The notes below the pieces were generated by a model. The model ran no database searches, was not told the origin of the DNA, and was given only the letters and a program-made list of their open reading frames with translations. A stretch of DNA of 64,000 nucleotides, taken from assembly GCA_004026145.2 (NCBI GenBank), contig CP034979.1:15358852-15422851 (forward strand), read 5' to 3'. Below, piece by piece: positions 1-19,379 of this stretch (its first letter is position 1; each line of letters starts with the position of its first letter). Made by a program: the position numbers and the translations under genes. This DNA comes from Takifugu bimaculatus (Eukaryota > Chordata > Actinopteri > Tetraodontiformes > Tetraodontidae).

Positions 1-3000
1 GCGGGAGGTCCCGGAAAGAGGGCAGGGGGAACACACACACACACACCCTCACAACATCCTCCCAAGAATGTAGGGATTTTTGGGGCGCTTTAAAGGCAGT
101 TATTTAATGCTGAAATGCACATAAATATCGGCTGACAGCCTTAGATAGTGAAAGTCTAGATAAGTAGATGTCACGTCTTTCATGTCTGCAGTTTTTGGGA
201 GTCGTGCGTCAACTAATGAAAGATTACGCGATAATCTAGCGGCGGTATGAAGCCAAGTGTGTTTATTTAAAAGGAGCTTAGACATAAATCCGCAGCTTTT
301 CTCATGCTATAGTTGATATGAACTTTTGTTTGAGTCAAACTCTGACTACAGAAGTGTCAGCCTTCGGGAAAAAGCAGATTAATGCCACATGAGAGTTGAG
401 AGTCTGCCCTGCAGTAGCTGACCCAGGGCTCTGAGATAATCAACTGCAAGTTTGCGTGCAGGGGGGGTTACAAATGTCACAAGACAGAAACAACGAAATG
501 ACGAGATCAGCAGGAAATAAACACATCTGCTTATGAGCTGACTCTGATCTTGAGGTGACTTCAGGGGCATCTAAGGCCTTCTGTTGCACAGCAACACATA
601 TCTGATGGTGACAACAGACAGAAACATGAACTTATACACACATTTGTCATGCTCAGCGTTCATGATGAACAACCAGTAAATGTCCGTCCCCTGGCTGCAC
701 ATCTGGGAGCCCTTACTGATAAAAAGTAAGAAGTGAGGTTAAATGATGCATTATACAGCACATTCCCTCCACTCCTTCCTTACATCTGTATCATTCCGTG
801 CATTTCACTCCACAAATCTGGATAGTGTGTCAAGGTGTCCGTTTCTCCTTTTGAAATAGTTTTTGAATTCCAGCCCCCAACTGTTTTCATTTTCATATGT
901 CTTCACTTGTCATGTAGCCTTTGAATAAATCACCGCCGTTCTGACCGTACAGTCCATGCCGGGGTCTCGACAAGACCTTTGGCTTTTATGGAAATGACTC
1001 AAAATGCTCCTCGCTGACGCCGCAGGTGGACAGATGAAAAGGTGTTAAATTATTATAGAACTATTGATTTGAAAGAGTAACACCGTCTGTGAGAGTATCT
1101 ATCTGTCCTGTTCACACTGAGGAGGCTATGAGATGTGCGCAGACGTACCAACATCCTAATAAATCTGCTGCCTGTTGAACATATATGATGTATAACTCTC
1201 TTCCATCAGAACGTTAGTGTTAAGCTGCTTCTCACACTAGTAGTACGTTACTGTGAAGCCTTTCCCCATGCCTTCCATTAATTTTCCATTTAAAAGTAAA
1301 TAAAATGTGCATGTCAGGTATTTTATATCCTACTTTAATGGCGTTGCAGACTCCGTGGCTCTAGTCACGCCACATCCACCGTTTAACTGCTGACGCCAGC
1401 CGTAAAAGACAATTAGCTAACTATTATGTCCTTTTCTATGAAAATAGATGTAGTTGTTACAGGGCTCATATATCTCATGTTGACCAGTCAGAGATGGGAC
1501 ATAGGACTTGTAATCTTTAACTATAAAGTTTAATTGATCTGATCTCAACATTATCAAGCTCCACCAGTGAGGGAGAAAATGGTGGTTTCCACGTGCACAG
1601 TTTCATTTAACACATCAGTTAATCTGCACAGGAGGACATCAGGAAGACATCAGTGTCTTAATCAGTCGGGGTGGCTGCAAACTCTGCATCCTGTGGTTAT
1701 CTGACTTACAGTAAGCAGACTGCAGTAGGATGGAGACCGCCACTCGGTCACTTAGTGCCCTCTGATGTTCCAACCAGGGCCACTTTCATCCTCGCACTAC
1801 CGTGCACCGCCTCGCATAAAATCAGAGGAAAGCTAAGGGTTCATTCCAATTAGCTCTAATGTTTTCCTAATGACGGCTTGTTGAGTTAATGGTTAAATAA
1901 CATGCGGGCTCATTGTGCTCTGATTCGAAGTAAAGCTAAACATGTGTTTTCACATCAAAGTGATCAGATTGAGCTTTTTACCCTCATGGACAGAGATAAG
2001 TTTGCCCCAGCCGTGTGTCAGTGCAGAGTACAAGAGTTATCCAAATGTCCGGAGATTAGGGAGGCATAAAGGCAAAAATGAAATACACACAGCTGTATTC
2101 ATGACAGTTTAATCTGTGAACAATCTCCTGTGGATAATAATGACTGTGTTTGATGATGGATTTACAAGAGTTTCAGCCATGGTGGAACTTATGAAATCCA
2201 AACACGGGCCCTTGAGGTGACGGTAGCTACATCACAGCACACCTTCCATTGACCGTATGCATCCTAAGGCCTTTATGCTGGAAACCCTCTCATATGAATA
2301 GAAAAAAATACATTTAAACGGTAATATAGGCCATTTTTTACTGCCCAACTGTATACATGTTCAAACGTTAGCTAGATGATTGATTATGAGAGTACAGCAT
2401 CCTTTAAATGATTAGTTTTAATATATAAATGCACAAGAGTACAAAAATAAAACATTTTATAATATTAATTTCACATATGACAAGAGGGTTGAAATGAAGA
2501 GGTGGATAAAAATCAAACAGGTAAATGCAGTTACACATTCAGGGATCCAGAAATTCAGGATTAACACAACACAAGAAAAGAGACAGAATTCACACTTTGA
2601 GTAATGCTTACTTTTGTTGTTAAAACATGAATACACCAGATATAAAGTGCACTTCTCTCTCTGAGTGATGCTTGTAGGTACTTGGTCATTGTTAGTGTTA
2701 CGGTTTAGCATCTATAACATTCACTACTACGCTGCTATAGTTAGTGTTGAAGCTACTGATGTGACGACAGCTGCCTAACATCCTTTTTTGACAATGGATG
2801 TTTGTGTTTATCAATTAATAAACTGACAATTAGAATTAATTTAGCATGTTTTTTTTTAACTAATTTCTAAGTATAGTGTCATTTGTTACAATATTTAGAT
2901 TTTCTCACAGTATTAAAAAGGAACATCCCAGAAATTATTCAGTCTTGCTTGGCATCCTAAATTCAGTCACAATTCATTAGAGTCATGCCACATTCACACT

Positions 3001-3524
3001 GAATTTAAACAAATAAGTCCATGATAAAAAACAAGCTTCAAACATCAAATACAGCTTGGCAAAACTGTACAGCGCTGCTAATTCTTTTGCTTTCTGCTCT
3101 AGTTTGGACCATTTAAAATCACAGTTGTATTGATACTTCTAGCGTTAGCTTCTTTGGAAGCAACAGTCCATGAGAATGACAGAGGTTCAGTGGCGGAAGC
3201 ACTTCTGCAGGTCTACATACATTAAGCATCAATTTAAATGATTTAAATGATCTTGCCATTTATGTCAATGAGCCAAATAAGTATATACATTTTTAAAAGG
3301 GTGGGGGGACATGCTCAGGGATAAAATTGCACTTTATAGTAAAACAAGAGGGGAGGAAGATGAAGATGGCGGCGAGGTTCCCAGTGAAGAGGTGGTTTCC
3401 ATGCAAGCGGTTGTGGTGGAGCCGTCGGGTTAAGTGCTGTAACATACCAGAAGATCTCTTTTCATGTTATATAGCTGTGATGGCTCGGGTAGGGGGAAGG
3501 GGGGGGGGCGCGCTGCAGGAACAA
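1..3524. other. No coding gene seen; right part is probable cxcl12 3' UTR
   Basis: I see no exon with convincing splice sites and protein similarity in this stretch. The short open frames are scattered on both strands and look random. The part just below position 3525 lies downstream of the cxcl12 stop codon on the minus strand and is probably its 3' UTR. No canonical AATAAA was found close by; an ATTAAA variant read on the minus strand at about 2417-2422 is one possible end. Confidence 0.5.
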
Positions 3525-7917
<4,393 letters not shown>

Positions 7918-8369
7918 TGTTCGAGTTGCAGTTAGATCCTGCTCAGCGTAAAGTCCAGAGTAACTGTGACAAATGGGTCTGTGGAGGGGCTTTAGCCTCA
8001 TCCCTGCAGTTTCAAGACAGCCAAAAAGCGACAGGGTTCCGGTTTACAAAATAAAAGCCGCTGAAGGGCTTTGGGCTGTTTGTACATTGTGGATCACGTT
8101 GCATCACGATAGATGAATACATAAAATCACTTATTTAAAATCTTTAAATTATTTATCTTTTATTTTGGAAGTATTCACTATTTCCCATTTGCCAGTTGAA
8201 CCCTACCCCCTATTCAGATGATTGCATCATCAATATTTCTTGCCACGGTAAAACCGCAAACTGTTGATCTCGATTTTCTTTCAGTGAATTGAAGACATTT
8301 TTGGAAAGTGGGGATATTTTGGCCGGTTCTCCCATCTACAAAGGGCTGCTGGAGGGTTCAGAGTTGGTT

Positions 8370-8450
8370 TTGAGGTTAAGGTTAGAATTGGGTTATGTTT
8401 TGGTTAGGGTGAGGGTTAGGTATTCGGCTGTGATGGTTATGGTTTAGGTA
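8370..8450. repeat. Degenerate GTTAGG-type low-complexity tract
   Basis: Repeated gttagggt, ggttaggt and ggttatggtt words resemble the degenerate telomere-like simple repeats scattered in fish genomes. It is too imperfect to be a telomere. Confidence 0.6.
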
Positions 8451-9293
8451 AGATAAGAGGCTACAGAATGTGTTATGTCTATAAAGGTCCCTACAGACAT
8501 AAAAATACAAATGTGCGTGTGGGTGTGTGTGAGAGCGCGCGTGTGTCTTTGCGTGCATACATCCTGATTGTCTGTTTAATGGAATTATTAGCTTTTGTAA
8601 CTGGATGCAGATGTGAGGTGTGTTCCCAGACCTTTGACGCTGATCTTTTGGAGCTCCTGAGCACTGAACACTGCAGATGTGTGTGTGTACGAGCGCCATA
8701 CTTGAAGCAAGTGTATATTTTCCACATGTGCTGCATCTCAAGATGTCAGATGAACCCATACAAGAGTCTCTGCTCTGGTCACAACCTTCAACATAGTTTA
8801 AGGGTATAAGGTTAAACAGCTGATCTAGTTTATTTCCTGATTCTACAGGATGTATGTGGTAATTAGATACTATTAATGGACAGCCAGACCTCTTTCATCT
8901 AAATGACTATAAGTCCGATAAGGCTGACTAACATATAAATGATGTCAAATGGAAAATGTAGGGCGACATCATTTTTAGATTTCTATTGCAGTGTCATGAG
9001 AGAGTCATGAAATGAGGGTGGGATTTAGAAACATACATTTTACGATTGTGTTTTGTTGTACATAAGATTTAATTGACCCGAGCAAGTACAGGCCCCTTTA
9101 TTTGTCAGCACCTTTTGGTTCCTTTATGCATGTTTATGTTGCTTCAGACAGGTCAAGCTGGTTGCAGTCTCAGACGATCATTATACAGTAGATGATGCCA
9201 TGGAGACCAGACAGGCAGAATGGGGCACAGAGAGTCGACGCAACTGACAGCTCAATGGACACATATTGACTTCTCTCACAGGCCACAAAGGCA

Positions 9294-9296
<3 letters not shown>

Positions 9297-9375
<79 letters not shown>

Positions 9376-9378
9376 CGT
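9297..9378. repeat. (GT)n microsatellite
   Basis: A nearly pure GT tract of about 75 bp ending in GCGTGCGTG. Confidence 0.98.
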
Positions 9379-9678
9379 GGAACTGAGCGGCCCACGAGGA
9401 AAGAGGGGGAAAGAGAAAGTATTTGAGTAAAGGTCTCTCAGCTGGTAGTGAAAGTTAACTTCAGAGGGTTTCAGATCAAAGTGCCCCCGATCACAACAGC
9501 TTATCAATAGCACAGAGCTGTCACACAAAATGACTGACACGTCTGTACAATACAGCCCCCCCAACATCACCACCACCACCACCAAACCTAAGTTTACATA
9601 GCTGCACATACAAAAAACATGTGTGCTGTGGTTTGCACGACCACATATGCAAATATATCACATACACATGCGGCAACA

Positions 9679-9679
<1 letters not shown>

Positions 9680-9725
<46 letters not shown>

Positions 9726-9738
9726 ACACACACACACA
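9680..9738. repeat. (CA)n microsatellite
   Basis: CA tract of about 59 bp with one CCC interruption, in opposite orientation to the GT tract about 300 bp upstream. Confidence 0.98.
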
Positions 9739-10021
9739 ATGGGAGGGATGTCAGGATACTTCCACAATTTTTATCTTCTCTGCTGAATGGATTGTATTAT
9801 ATGCTACGTAAGTGGGGTTGACAGCACAATTATCAGTCATTATAAACCTTTTTTTTATTTCCAAATAAATGAATTATTCTCTTACTGAGACTTTAATCTG
9901 AAAGTGAAACAGACCCATGTTTCCACTTTGTGTTCAGCTACGCAGTTGCACATGCTGTCGCATCCGCCCCGGCCTCCATTTAGGTGTCTGAGCTGAGGAG
10001 AGTTGCGGCGTTCTGTTGCCC

Positions 10022-10159
<138 letters not shown>

Positions 10160-13100
10160 GTTTATTTGGGAGGTCCCACTGCAGGGGTCCGTATCCCAAA
10201 CTCCTGTCAGTCATTCCTCACTGTACACGCAGAGAATATGGATAAGCCTTTGTATTTGACCACGAGTGAATCAAATGTCAAGAATCTCTCGGATCTCCAA
10301 AAGCACAACAGGTGTTCCCATTCTAAGGACTCAACAAATGCCAACTCTAATAAAGATCTCTGATCTCACTACTCTCCTGTTAGTCTTCATTTTTTAGTAT
10401 AGCAAGAGACCACACTTCATCACAGTCTATAAGTTAAAATGTCTAAACTTTCTGACCCTTGTTAAATATTGTGTCTAAAATTTAAACAAGTCTTCATGTG
10501 GGAAGATGATTAGTTAGTAAAGACACAGATCTGTCACATTCAAACATTCCTGGACATCTATTGACCTCTGAAAGAGACCATGTGAACCAGGAGGCAGGAG
10601 GATGGGTGACTGGGCATATTATGCTGGTTTCCATAGATCAGACTTTGGTCTGAAACGTGTACAGGGGGTCGTTCCCTGTGGGGGATCTGCCATTGCTCCA
10701 TTGAGGATCTGTGAGGTTGAGTGCCTGCTGGCTGAGTCTTTGTCTGTTTCCTCTGCACCCTCCAGAGAGTCACGCGCCCCGCGCCTTCATGCCGCCATAT
10801 GGACCCCCTCAATGGGCTGTCAGCGGCGTCTTTAACCACAGATGATGAATCAAAAGAGAAACAAAGCATCAGGCAATGCTGTATAATCACTTTTAGGTCT
10901 TGAGATTTCCCAAACAAGAAGTAATTTCTCCTGCTCTCATGACCCATTCCAATTAAATAAACTTCTAGGTCAAAACAAGGGGCATAATTTCCTTGATTTT
11001 CCAACGGCCCGCGGCCTTTATTAATCGTTGCTCTGTTTAATATTTCAAAGAACCTGTTTTTATTAGTAAGGTGATCAGTTACACGAAGGCCCTCTTTCCT
11101 ATCACCACCTTGCGCATGTTAATCATTTTCTTTTCATTGTTGCAATAAATCACACGCAATTCATTATTTTGTTTTCGTTCTACACAAGACGCCGGAGTCG
11201 TGTTACTAACAAGCTGGAGAGTGACATTTTACAGAGAATATGTATTTGAAAATGCTGGCTAATAATATTTCCAGGTGGTCAATACGCTATGTAACATCAT
11301 TAAGGTTTGATGTCAGTTAGTTTGTTTTTTATGGCTTCAGCTGTGGTTTGTGCCAGATTGAGGCACCTAAAATGCAGCTGCTACGTGAGGTTTATCAAAG
11401 AGCGCGGCGCCTGGTTGTGGCCGACCGCGGTGCTGAAAAACATTTGGCTGCTCCTGTGATGCTAACCAGAGAGTCGAGAGACACTTTAGGGTTCAGGAGG
11501 AATCAAAGGATTGGGAGTTGAAACTTTACCGGTGTTAACATTTTTATTTGCCTTTCTAGAATCAGGGGAATACAATCACATCGTCTTGATTCTTTCCAGG
11601 ACTCAACTATTTATTTTTATTCCATTAAGTGGGAATCTGTGTACAATTAACCATCCGCTTAATTCCAACACAGATACACATGTGCAAACAAACCTTTCTC
11701 ACATGCAAGAAAATTGTAGATTTATTTGGGCACTGACACTCCAAGCCAACCCTTAAACAGTACTTCACCTTTAATTAACAACCACATAATCAATGAATGA
11801 CAAAATTACACAGACACACACACACACATTCCCGCTGTCCATCTTTTACTGTGTAGACTTGATTTATTATAGTGATAAAATGTCTCACACAAAAACTTGC
11901 TCAGCCTCTAGTGATTCATTTGTTAATAATTCCACAATTGTTCTTCATTGTATTGGTCTCAGCTGTCATTCCACTGGAATGTAGCTTCATAAAGTTATAG
12001 TGTGAGAGATGCTTTGAAAAATCCCCAAAATGTCCACTTCCCCCTGAATTATATAGCCTCATATTTATCCCTTTTTTTAAAAAATCAAACAGCACTAGTT
12101 CTTTAATGTCCAGGATGCACAAAACATATGGTTTTATTGATGGCAGGTGGAATTAATAAATATTTAGTGCTGCATTTGTCCAAGACCATAAAATGTATCA
12201 GCATTGTTATTTTAATCTGACAGCTTGAGACCATACAGCCATATTAATCCTCCCAGAGAGATGTTTTCACATTTTTGAATTCAAATCAGAAACTCTTAAA
12301 AGCCTAACGAAAGCACCCAGTCAGTGACGCTTTCTCTCTCTCTCTGCCAGTTTGACTTAAAGTGCAGTGGGCAGGTAGTGTTTCTCAGCATGATCAGTTA
12401 CCGTGGAACCAATTTAGGTCACATCTTTCTCATTGCCTCATTGGAGACGCCCTCCCCCCGTGTCTGTCTATTCTCAGTCCTTCGCTGGGCCGAAACACCA
12501 GCTGCTGTCTCTTTACTGCTTCTCCCTGCCCAGGTCATTACGCAAAAAGCACTTACAGAGCATTTGAAATGAGAGTTCAGGCTACAGCTGTCAATCAGGG
12601 CCGTGGCGCTGCTTCGCGTTACTGTCGCTTTTGTGCGCAGCTTTGTAACCGAGCAGGCCGTTGATGCTGGTGGCCCTGCAGCAGCAATCAAAGGTGGATT
12701 AATCAGGGTGAAGACACGACCAGCAGAAGACAGCGTCCTCTCCTTATCTACAAAACATGTACGAGATATTATTACAGGCTGATCATCCTGATTTTCAACT
12801 AATTCCCAGCAAGGAAAAAAAGAGGGCGATTTTTCATATCGACCTTAGTGAAGACGAGGGGACGTCCAACTTGATGTGTATGGATCAGCTTGCACGTGCA
12901 CTGAAAGACATGCACATCTGGTCATAGGCTGCATAAAAACTGTGATGCAATCTGGAACATCCTATATTGTTTGAAGGGATTTGAGTATTTTATTTGTATA
13001 AGGAAGCCACGGTTGGGCCAGAGTTGTTTGCCCCAGCTGGTCTCTCCCAAACGGCTCATGTGATGAAGGCCTCCTGCAGCCTCACCTTCGGTAACACTGG

Positions 13101-16100
13101 GGCTCGGTGTTTGCTGAGCGGGTGACAAATGACAACATGAAAGAGAAGACTGGCGGCGGAGGGAGAAGGCAGGGACCGGAGTGGCTGACAGGTGAGGAGA
13201 GAAGACAAGAGAGGAAGGGAGGTGTAATGATGTGGAGGACAGACACAGGAACAGAGGTGAAGGTGAGAAATGAGCATCCAGCTAAAGGTCCTGTTTGTGG
13301 AGCTGGATTTTATTAGAGAGTGTAACCGCACTCTGTTCCCCATTAGCTAACCGCGGCGTGGAGGTGTAGCAGAGAGAGCCAGTCAGTCTCTGAGACTTTA
13401 AAAAATGAGTCAGAGAGCACCCCCACCCCACAATTCATCCTCTGCCCTTCAAAATGCTATGTTACCATAATTCAGCAACAGCCTCTGATCTGATCGGGTG
13501 TCTTCTCCCCACCATTCATTCCCTTTATTGGTTGAAAAATGTCTATATAAAGGTAAAGCGGCATCAACTGCTGAAAAACACATTTGCACCTTTTTCAATG
13601 AGGGAAAAAAAACTCGAGATCTTCATTTTTCTCTGTTCAAAATGTACATTTTCTTGGCATTATTGTGTCGATGAAAAAGACAGTGTTCTAAAGGGACAAA
13701 GGGTCCTGTTTTTGCTCTAAAAGGGCAACATATCTTTTTTCAAGGCAGGGATGGTGGCTGGGGCTGTTGGGGGTCAAGGTCAGGTTATATTTATGTCAAT
13801 ATGCTTCGCAACAGGCAGTCTGATGATGGAGGGGCTTTGAAGTGGCAACATCAGCCAGTAGAAGTTCTCTTTTTAACTTTCTCCACATGTGGCGTGTCCA
13901 CTAGCACAGGTCTGTTCTGTGCTTGGAAGGTCATAAACAGTTGACTTCTACCCACGCTGCGATTGAGCATCACTTCTTTTCCCTACATGCAGATATACAG
14001 CAAATATCAGCACAGGAAGGAGGTTTCACTGGGAGGGAGCTGAACCTGCTTGAGAATTTACTGATGGAGAATTTTCTGTTTATGCTCGTGGTTACGTTTG
14101 GTCCCCCCAAATCACAGAGGTTTTAAAAGGATCGCATTGATTTACAATGTGACCTCAAAGTTGTCTGCAGGTACGTGAAACTTACACGTGGTTTTGCTTC
14201 ACATTGCAGCAAACGCGGCGTTTGTAAACAGAGACATCCAGTCCTGAGAGGACGTGCCCACACGGGGCCTCGAACGCATCACGTGCAATAAATGTTTCTG
14301 TTCACACGGACGCCCGCATGCAGCTGAATTTGGTTCTAGAGATTTGCCCTGAACAGCTTCAGAACATCAATGTTCTTGTAGTAAAACAGAAATTAATGCT
14401 GGTTTGATCACTGGTGAAACTGGATCTGCTGCATCCTGTAATTCTACAGAAAAAAAAAAAGAAGAAAAATAGGCACATTTCTTCTTGAGACTTTTCCAAA
14501 TCTACAAAAGGTCACCGCACATCTCTTTGGCCCCAAACTAAAGGACTGGACCATTTTTCACAACAGGGATGAAACATGGACCAGTGGAGCTGAGGCTTAC
14601 AGAGGTTAGCTGCTCTCACACGAGTTTACCGCCTGTCTTCATCCATCTTCGCCGCGCTGTTTTCCTGTGACAATGACTTCACACCCGTGTCAAGTCCTTT
14701 CACCCTCATAGAATGTTGGAATAATATTCAGAAAAAAGAACTTTTTTGTTTCGTTTTCTGTCCTGATGCAAACCATCTGGCAATAAACTATAAATCAGTA
14801 TTTATCATTAGATTTAAAGGACTGTATTGCAGAAATAGCAGCAGGTATTGGTTTCTGCAAAATAGAACTCTATTATATTCATGTCTTCATGCTAAAATCT
14901 GTGTTTGCCTGGCAAAATTCTAAAATTATTTAACGAATCCAAACATTTGCTCACACTCTAGTGCTTTTGACCTGTGGCTAATTGCTATTTTCCTCTTTGA
15001 TGCAGTAACCTGGATAAATCTTGTTCATTTAATATGAAATCTTATTTGTTTCTCTGAGAAATCACAGAGGTTCCTGGTAGGTTCTCCGTCTGTTTCCCTC
15101 GGACAAAAGCAGCTTTGTGTCTGAGAGCTGTGCACGCGGTGAAAAGGTTTCAATAAGGTTGTCTCGCTCCTTCTTGTGCTACCGTTTCTTTTACTTCCTC
15201 GCTTTACAAATGTATGGATGCCATTAATGAGGAATCAAGACCATTCAAGAGGTGCACAATGGTCCAGAAGCTGTGATAATCTTCTGTTCAGATGTTGGCT
15301 GGCTGTTGAAATGGGACCTGGCTCTGACTGGAACTGTATATGTCTGAGTGTTCGTCTGTGTGGCAGCTATTCAGCTTGTGGCTTTCACTCCAATCCCATT
15401 AAAGAGGACAAGCCAAGAAAAAGTTCAGAGGGCAATCGGTGGAGCAAACCTCTGCTTTGCCTTTCACGCTACCCTGTGTTCCTGTGGGGGGGGTTTGTCT
15501 TTAATATCTTACACTTAATAACAGTGAAACAGGACGCAACCATTTTTGTGTTTATTATGTGACAGTGGTACAGAACACTCACTCACTAATACTGTGGGCG
15601 TGCATGGAGCCATGTGAACATCATCAAATAAGAGTTCGTCTGTTGTTCTGAAGTAGAGGTTATGAAGCTTCTGATGATGCTGAGACTAGTCTTTAAATCC
15701 TTAAAACACTCATTATTAAGTGGAATTTAATGCTCTTCTTCCTTCCTTGCAGCTCACTGAGCTCCTTCTCTTCTGAGACTCTCTCTGTTATCAGGATCCA
15801 ACAGGTTTGTGTAGTGCTGGGATTCTGATAACAGAAGTCTAATTCCCAGGATGGTGCAGGCCAATCACTGGACCGGCAGGTGACCCCCGTTTTGGTTTGT
15901 TGGTGTCAGCATGCCGGCCCAGACACCAGGATCCACAGGTAGGGGCTGCAGAGAGTGTCAGAGGTGTAGCTCTGTATGGGGATAACTGCAGAGGAACATG
16001 GGACAGGAACTTCCATATTTTAAAACTTGCTGGTAGCTTCAAAAGGGAGTTAAACACGGATTGTGTTTACACTGAGCAAATACACAGAATCTTGTTAACA

Positions 16101-19100
16101 GGCAGTGAGGGGATATAGAGGGAAAGAGCTGCAAGGCCCAGAGTAGCAACAGCTCTCTGACATCTGTGTTAGTGATGATTACATTTGTCTTCTAATTTCT
16201 GTGATGCGGCGTCCAAAATGTCCCTGATTTAAAAGTGCAGACAGTGGCGCTGACCTCTGCAGGAGCTTGATTCTCTTCTTGTTCCTGTCTGTCGTTAAGG
16301 CTCCATTTATCTTTCACTGTTGTGCGGGTTTGAGCTGAATCTCTGGTTGCGTCTGACGCTGTGTCCGTCAGGATCTTTCACCGGACTTTTATGTCATATG
16401 TAAAGTTTATATTCCCCGTGGATAAATCTCTCAGCTAAAACTATTGCGAGGACTTAACAAATGCTAATTTGGAACCTCTTAACGTTCTCTTTCAGTTCAG
16501 GTTGAGGGAGATCTTTTCAGTCATCAAACACTCAGAGCAGCATTTGTTTTCTGTTGAGCCGATGATTTACATTTACAACCGTGAAATTACAAGCACCACG
16601 TGAGACCCTACAGCACACGTCATCCCGAGGAATATGGAATATGATCGTGCTGAACTGATCACAAATATTTGCCTGCTCTTACTGGTTAAGTGTTTGATAG
16701 CCGACTTGTTGTCTTTCTGGCGTAGGTAATTATTTTCTCCTTTAATTGAATCTGTCTGAGAGTTAATGGACTGATCCTGATGGATTAAGTTGGTTTCCTG
16801 CCCCCCCTCCGGCGAGGACGCCACTCAAGCAGTCCTGACTCTCAAAGACAGCCCGGGGCTATTTTATCCAGCCATAATCTTGCGTGTCCTTTTGTGCAAA
16901 CAGTGCAAAAATGCAGCCTTCCTACGTGCAGCAGTTGCTGCTGGGATCAGACTCGTAATCAGAAGTTTGGACGAGATGGTGGTTAAAGGAGCTCTCATGT
17001 TGGGTTAGACGTGGTCCCAAGTGATGATTTATGACGAGCCTCCTTCAGGGGTCTGCTCCTGCTGCCAGCGTATGTTTGCAGCAAATACTTCTGTCACTTT
17101 TATAGTTTGGCTTTAGCGTTAATGAAAACATAGTGGGATGTGGTTGTCTGGAAAAGAAATCATTAGAGAATAAAGTACTTTTTCCATTTCCACTGAATTA
17201 TAATGAACTCAAAAACACATCGTAAACTAAGTTAATGTGAATATATTTCCCAACATTTAGGGTTTTTTTTTAAATTTAGTCTTAAAAAAGAAAATCAAAT
17301 ACAGTCCTGTTTGTGAAGAATCTCTCCTTTCTCCCAGATTTCCTAAAAAAAAAAGAAAAATCTGGAATTTGGTCTTTGTGGAGTCTGGGCAACAGCTTAA
17401 AGTCTTAAAGACAACATGAAGGTAAACAGTCGCTCTCCATCTGATTAAACCGGCTGCAGATTTGTAATTAAAATGATATTTATTTTACGCTTTGCACTAT
17501 CTGAAATCGCCTCAGCAGTCATGCATGATCAATTACAACCTGTTTTTAGAAGAGGATAAACATCTATGTGTCCAGCTCAAACCCTTCACCGACTATTACT
17601 AACAAGCTTTGCTTCTCCACTAAAACAGTGAAACGCTCACCAGTAACAAAGGCAACCAGTGTTTGTGATGGTGACGCAAACCAGCAACTCTTAGTTTGCT
17701 TGTGTTGTGATGCAGATAAGGGCCTATTTTCTCTTCTCAACAGAAAAAACAGGACAGAAAGGAAGTGCAGCACTCTTAGAGCCACATCACATGGGTTGTT
17801 GCTGCCCATGAAACTGGAAATGATGAATATCCCAATTAGTGCATGTTTTCACAAGCAAAGCCAGGACTTCTATCAGGCCTAGCACACCGCAGGTTTGTGC
17901 AATGACTTACACAACAGTTTTCAAACCAAAAGTCGGGCTGTGGAGGTAAATGGGTGATTGACAGCTTTGAGCCAAGAGGATAAAACTCCTGACCGTCGAC
18001 AGAAATCCTCAAGCTGCAACGCCACATTGTATATAGTGTGATCACCAGAGGCCGCGGTGTCAAAGGTCAGGGCTCGGAGGATATATCAAAGTGTGACCTC
18101 CATTAAAAACGTGAGCATGAAATTTGGACAAGGTGCAGTGTCAGGCATCAGTGAATGGGTAATTGACTTTTTTTACAGATTCTGGTATGTGGAGATTGAA
18201 GCACAATGGATTTGGAGGTCAGTGGAAGTATTCTGTTGAACACTTAGAGGAATTATTTAGAGTATGTCTCAAATTCTCTTGTTTCTCCTTAAAATCTCAG
18301 AAAAGTAGCTTGACAGAGTGCTGGAGGAGTATTTAGATACCTGTCTTTCTAAGAGTTGCTGTCCTTTCCCATTCTATATTTTGCTTTACATTTCTGTGAT
18401 TAAGCAGTGATTTAACCTAAATAGTATGCATATACTTACCAAGACATATATACCAACTGCTCTATAAGCAGACTGCAAAGAGTGCAAGCTATGAAATCAT
18501 CAGATGTTAATTTTGCTGGAGAAAGCTGCCGATTTGTTTGTTTGTGAGAATGATGAGGATTACAAAAGTGGGGAAATCATATAATGAGGGCTTTGGAGAT
18601 AATCACCACTTTGTGATGCAGAGCTGAGGACACTGGCTCAGTTCTTCGCTGTTGGGCTCATAGAATCATAAAATAAATTGTTTTATTATTATTTTCAAGG
18701 GGAACCTCTGCTTTCTGTTTAGATAATGCCATCCGCTCCCAGTGAGGATTGAATCACTGGGTATTACCTGGAAACGTGCGGCTGCTTGTGTTATTACCGT
18801 ATCTAAGTCGTTTTCCTGTTCAGCTAACAGAGACGACGTTAGCCTGCGTGTCTGCGTGGTGACTGTAATCGCATGTTTCACGCATGACCTATTACTTTGC
18901 TGAGGTTTTTAATGTAGATGAATGACCCTGCAGTTGAACACAGGACTCCTGGGACCTTGCGCCTCGTTCTCACCACTTCGGTATGACAGCTTTGCCTTTT
19001 CACACCTCTCAGCATTATGAAATCCAGCTGACCTCATAGCTCACTTTGTACCAATCATTTGCATTGATCCCCACCCCCTTTTTTTTTATTTACTTTGTCT

Positions 19101-19379
19101 CCCCAACCATTTATATGAAATCATATCCACCACCACTGTATATTTTTCCATGTTTAGTATATTTTCCTGGGCTGAAATGACTGAGCACTGAAATGATCCA
19201 GTGAATCTGTCACGGACGTCCAAAGTCTACTTGTTACACTACACGTGCTAAAGAAACGCAAGACAAAATATTTGCTTTAATAATAGATGACTATAACTGT
19301 GATTATCAATGCTTACGTTAGGATGAGCGTGTTATTATTTGCCTCCAGGCCTCTCATGCTGTCCCCCTTTACCTCTTCA

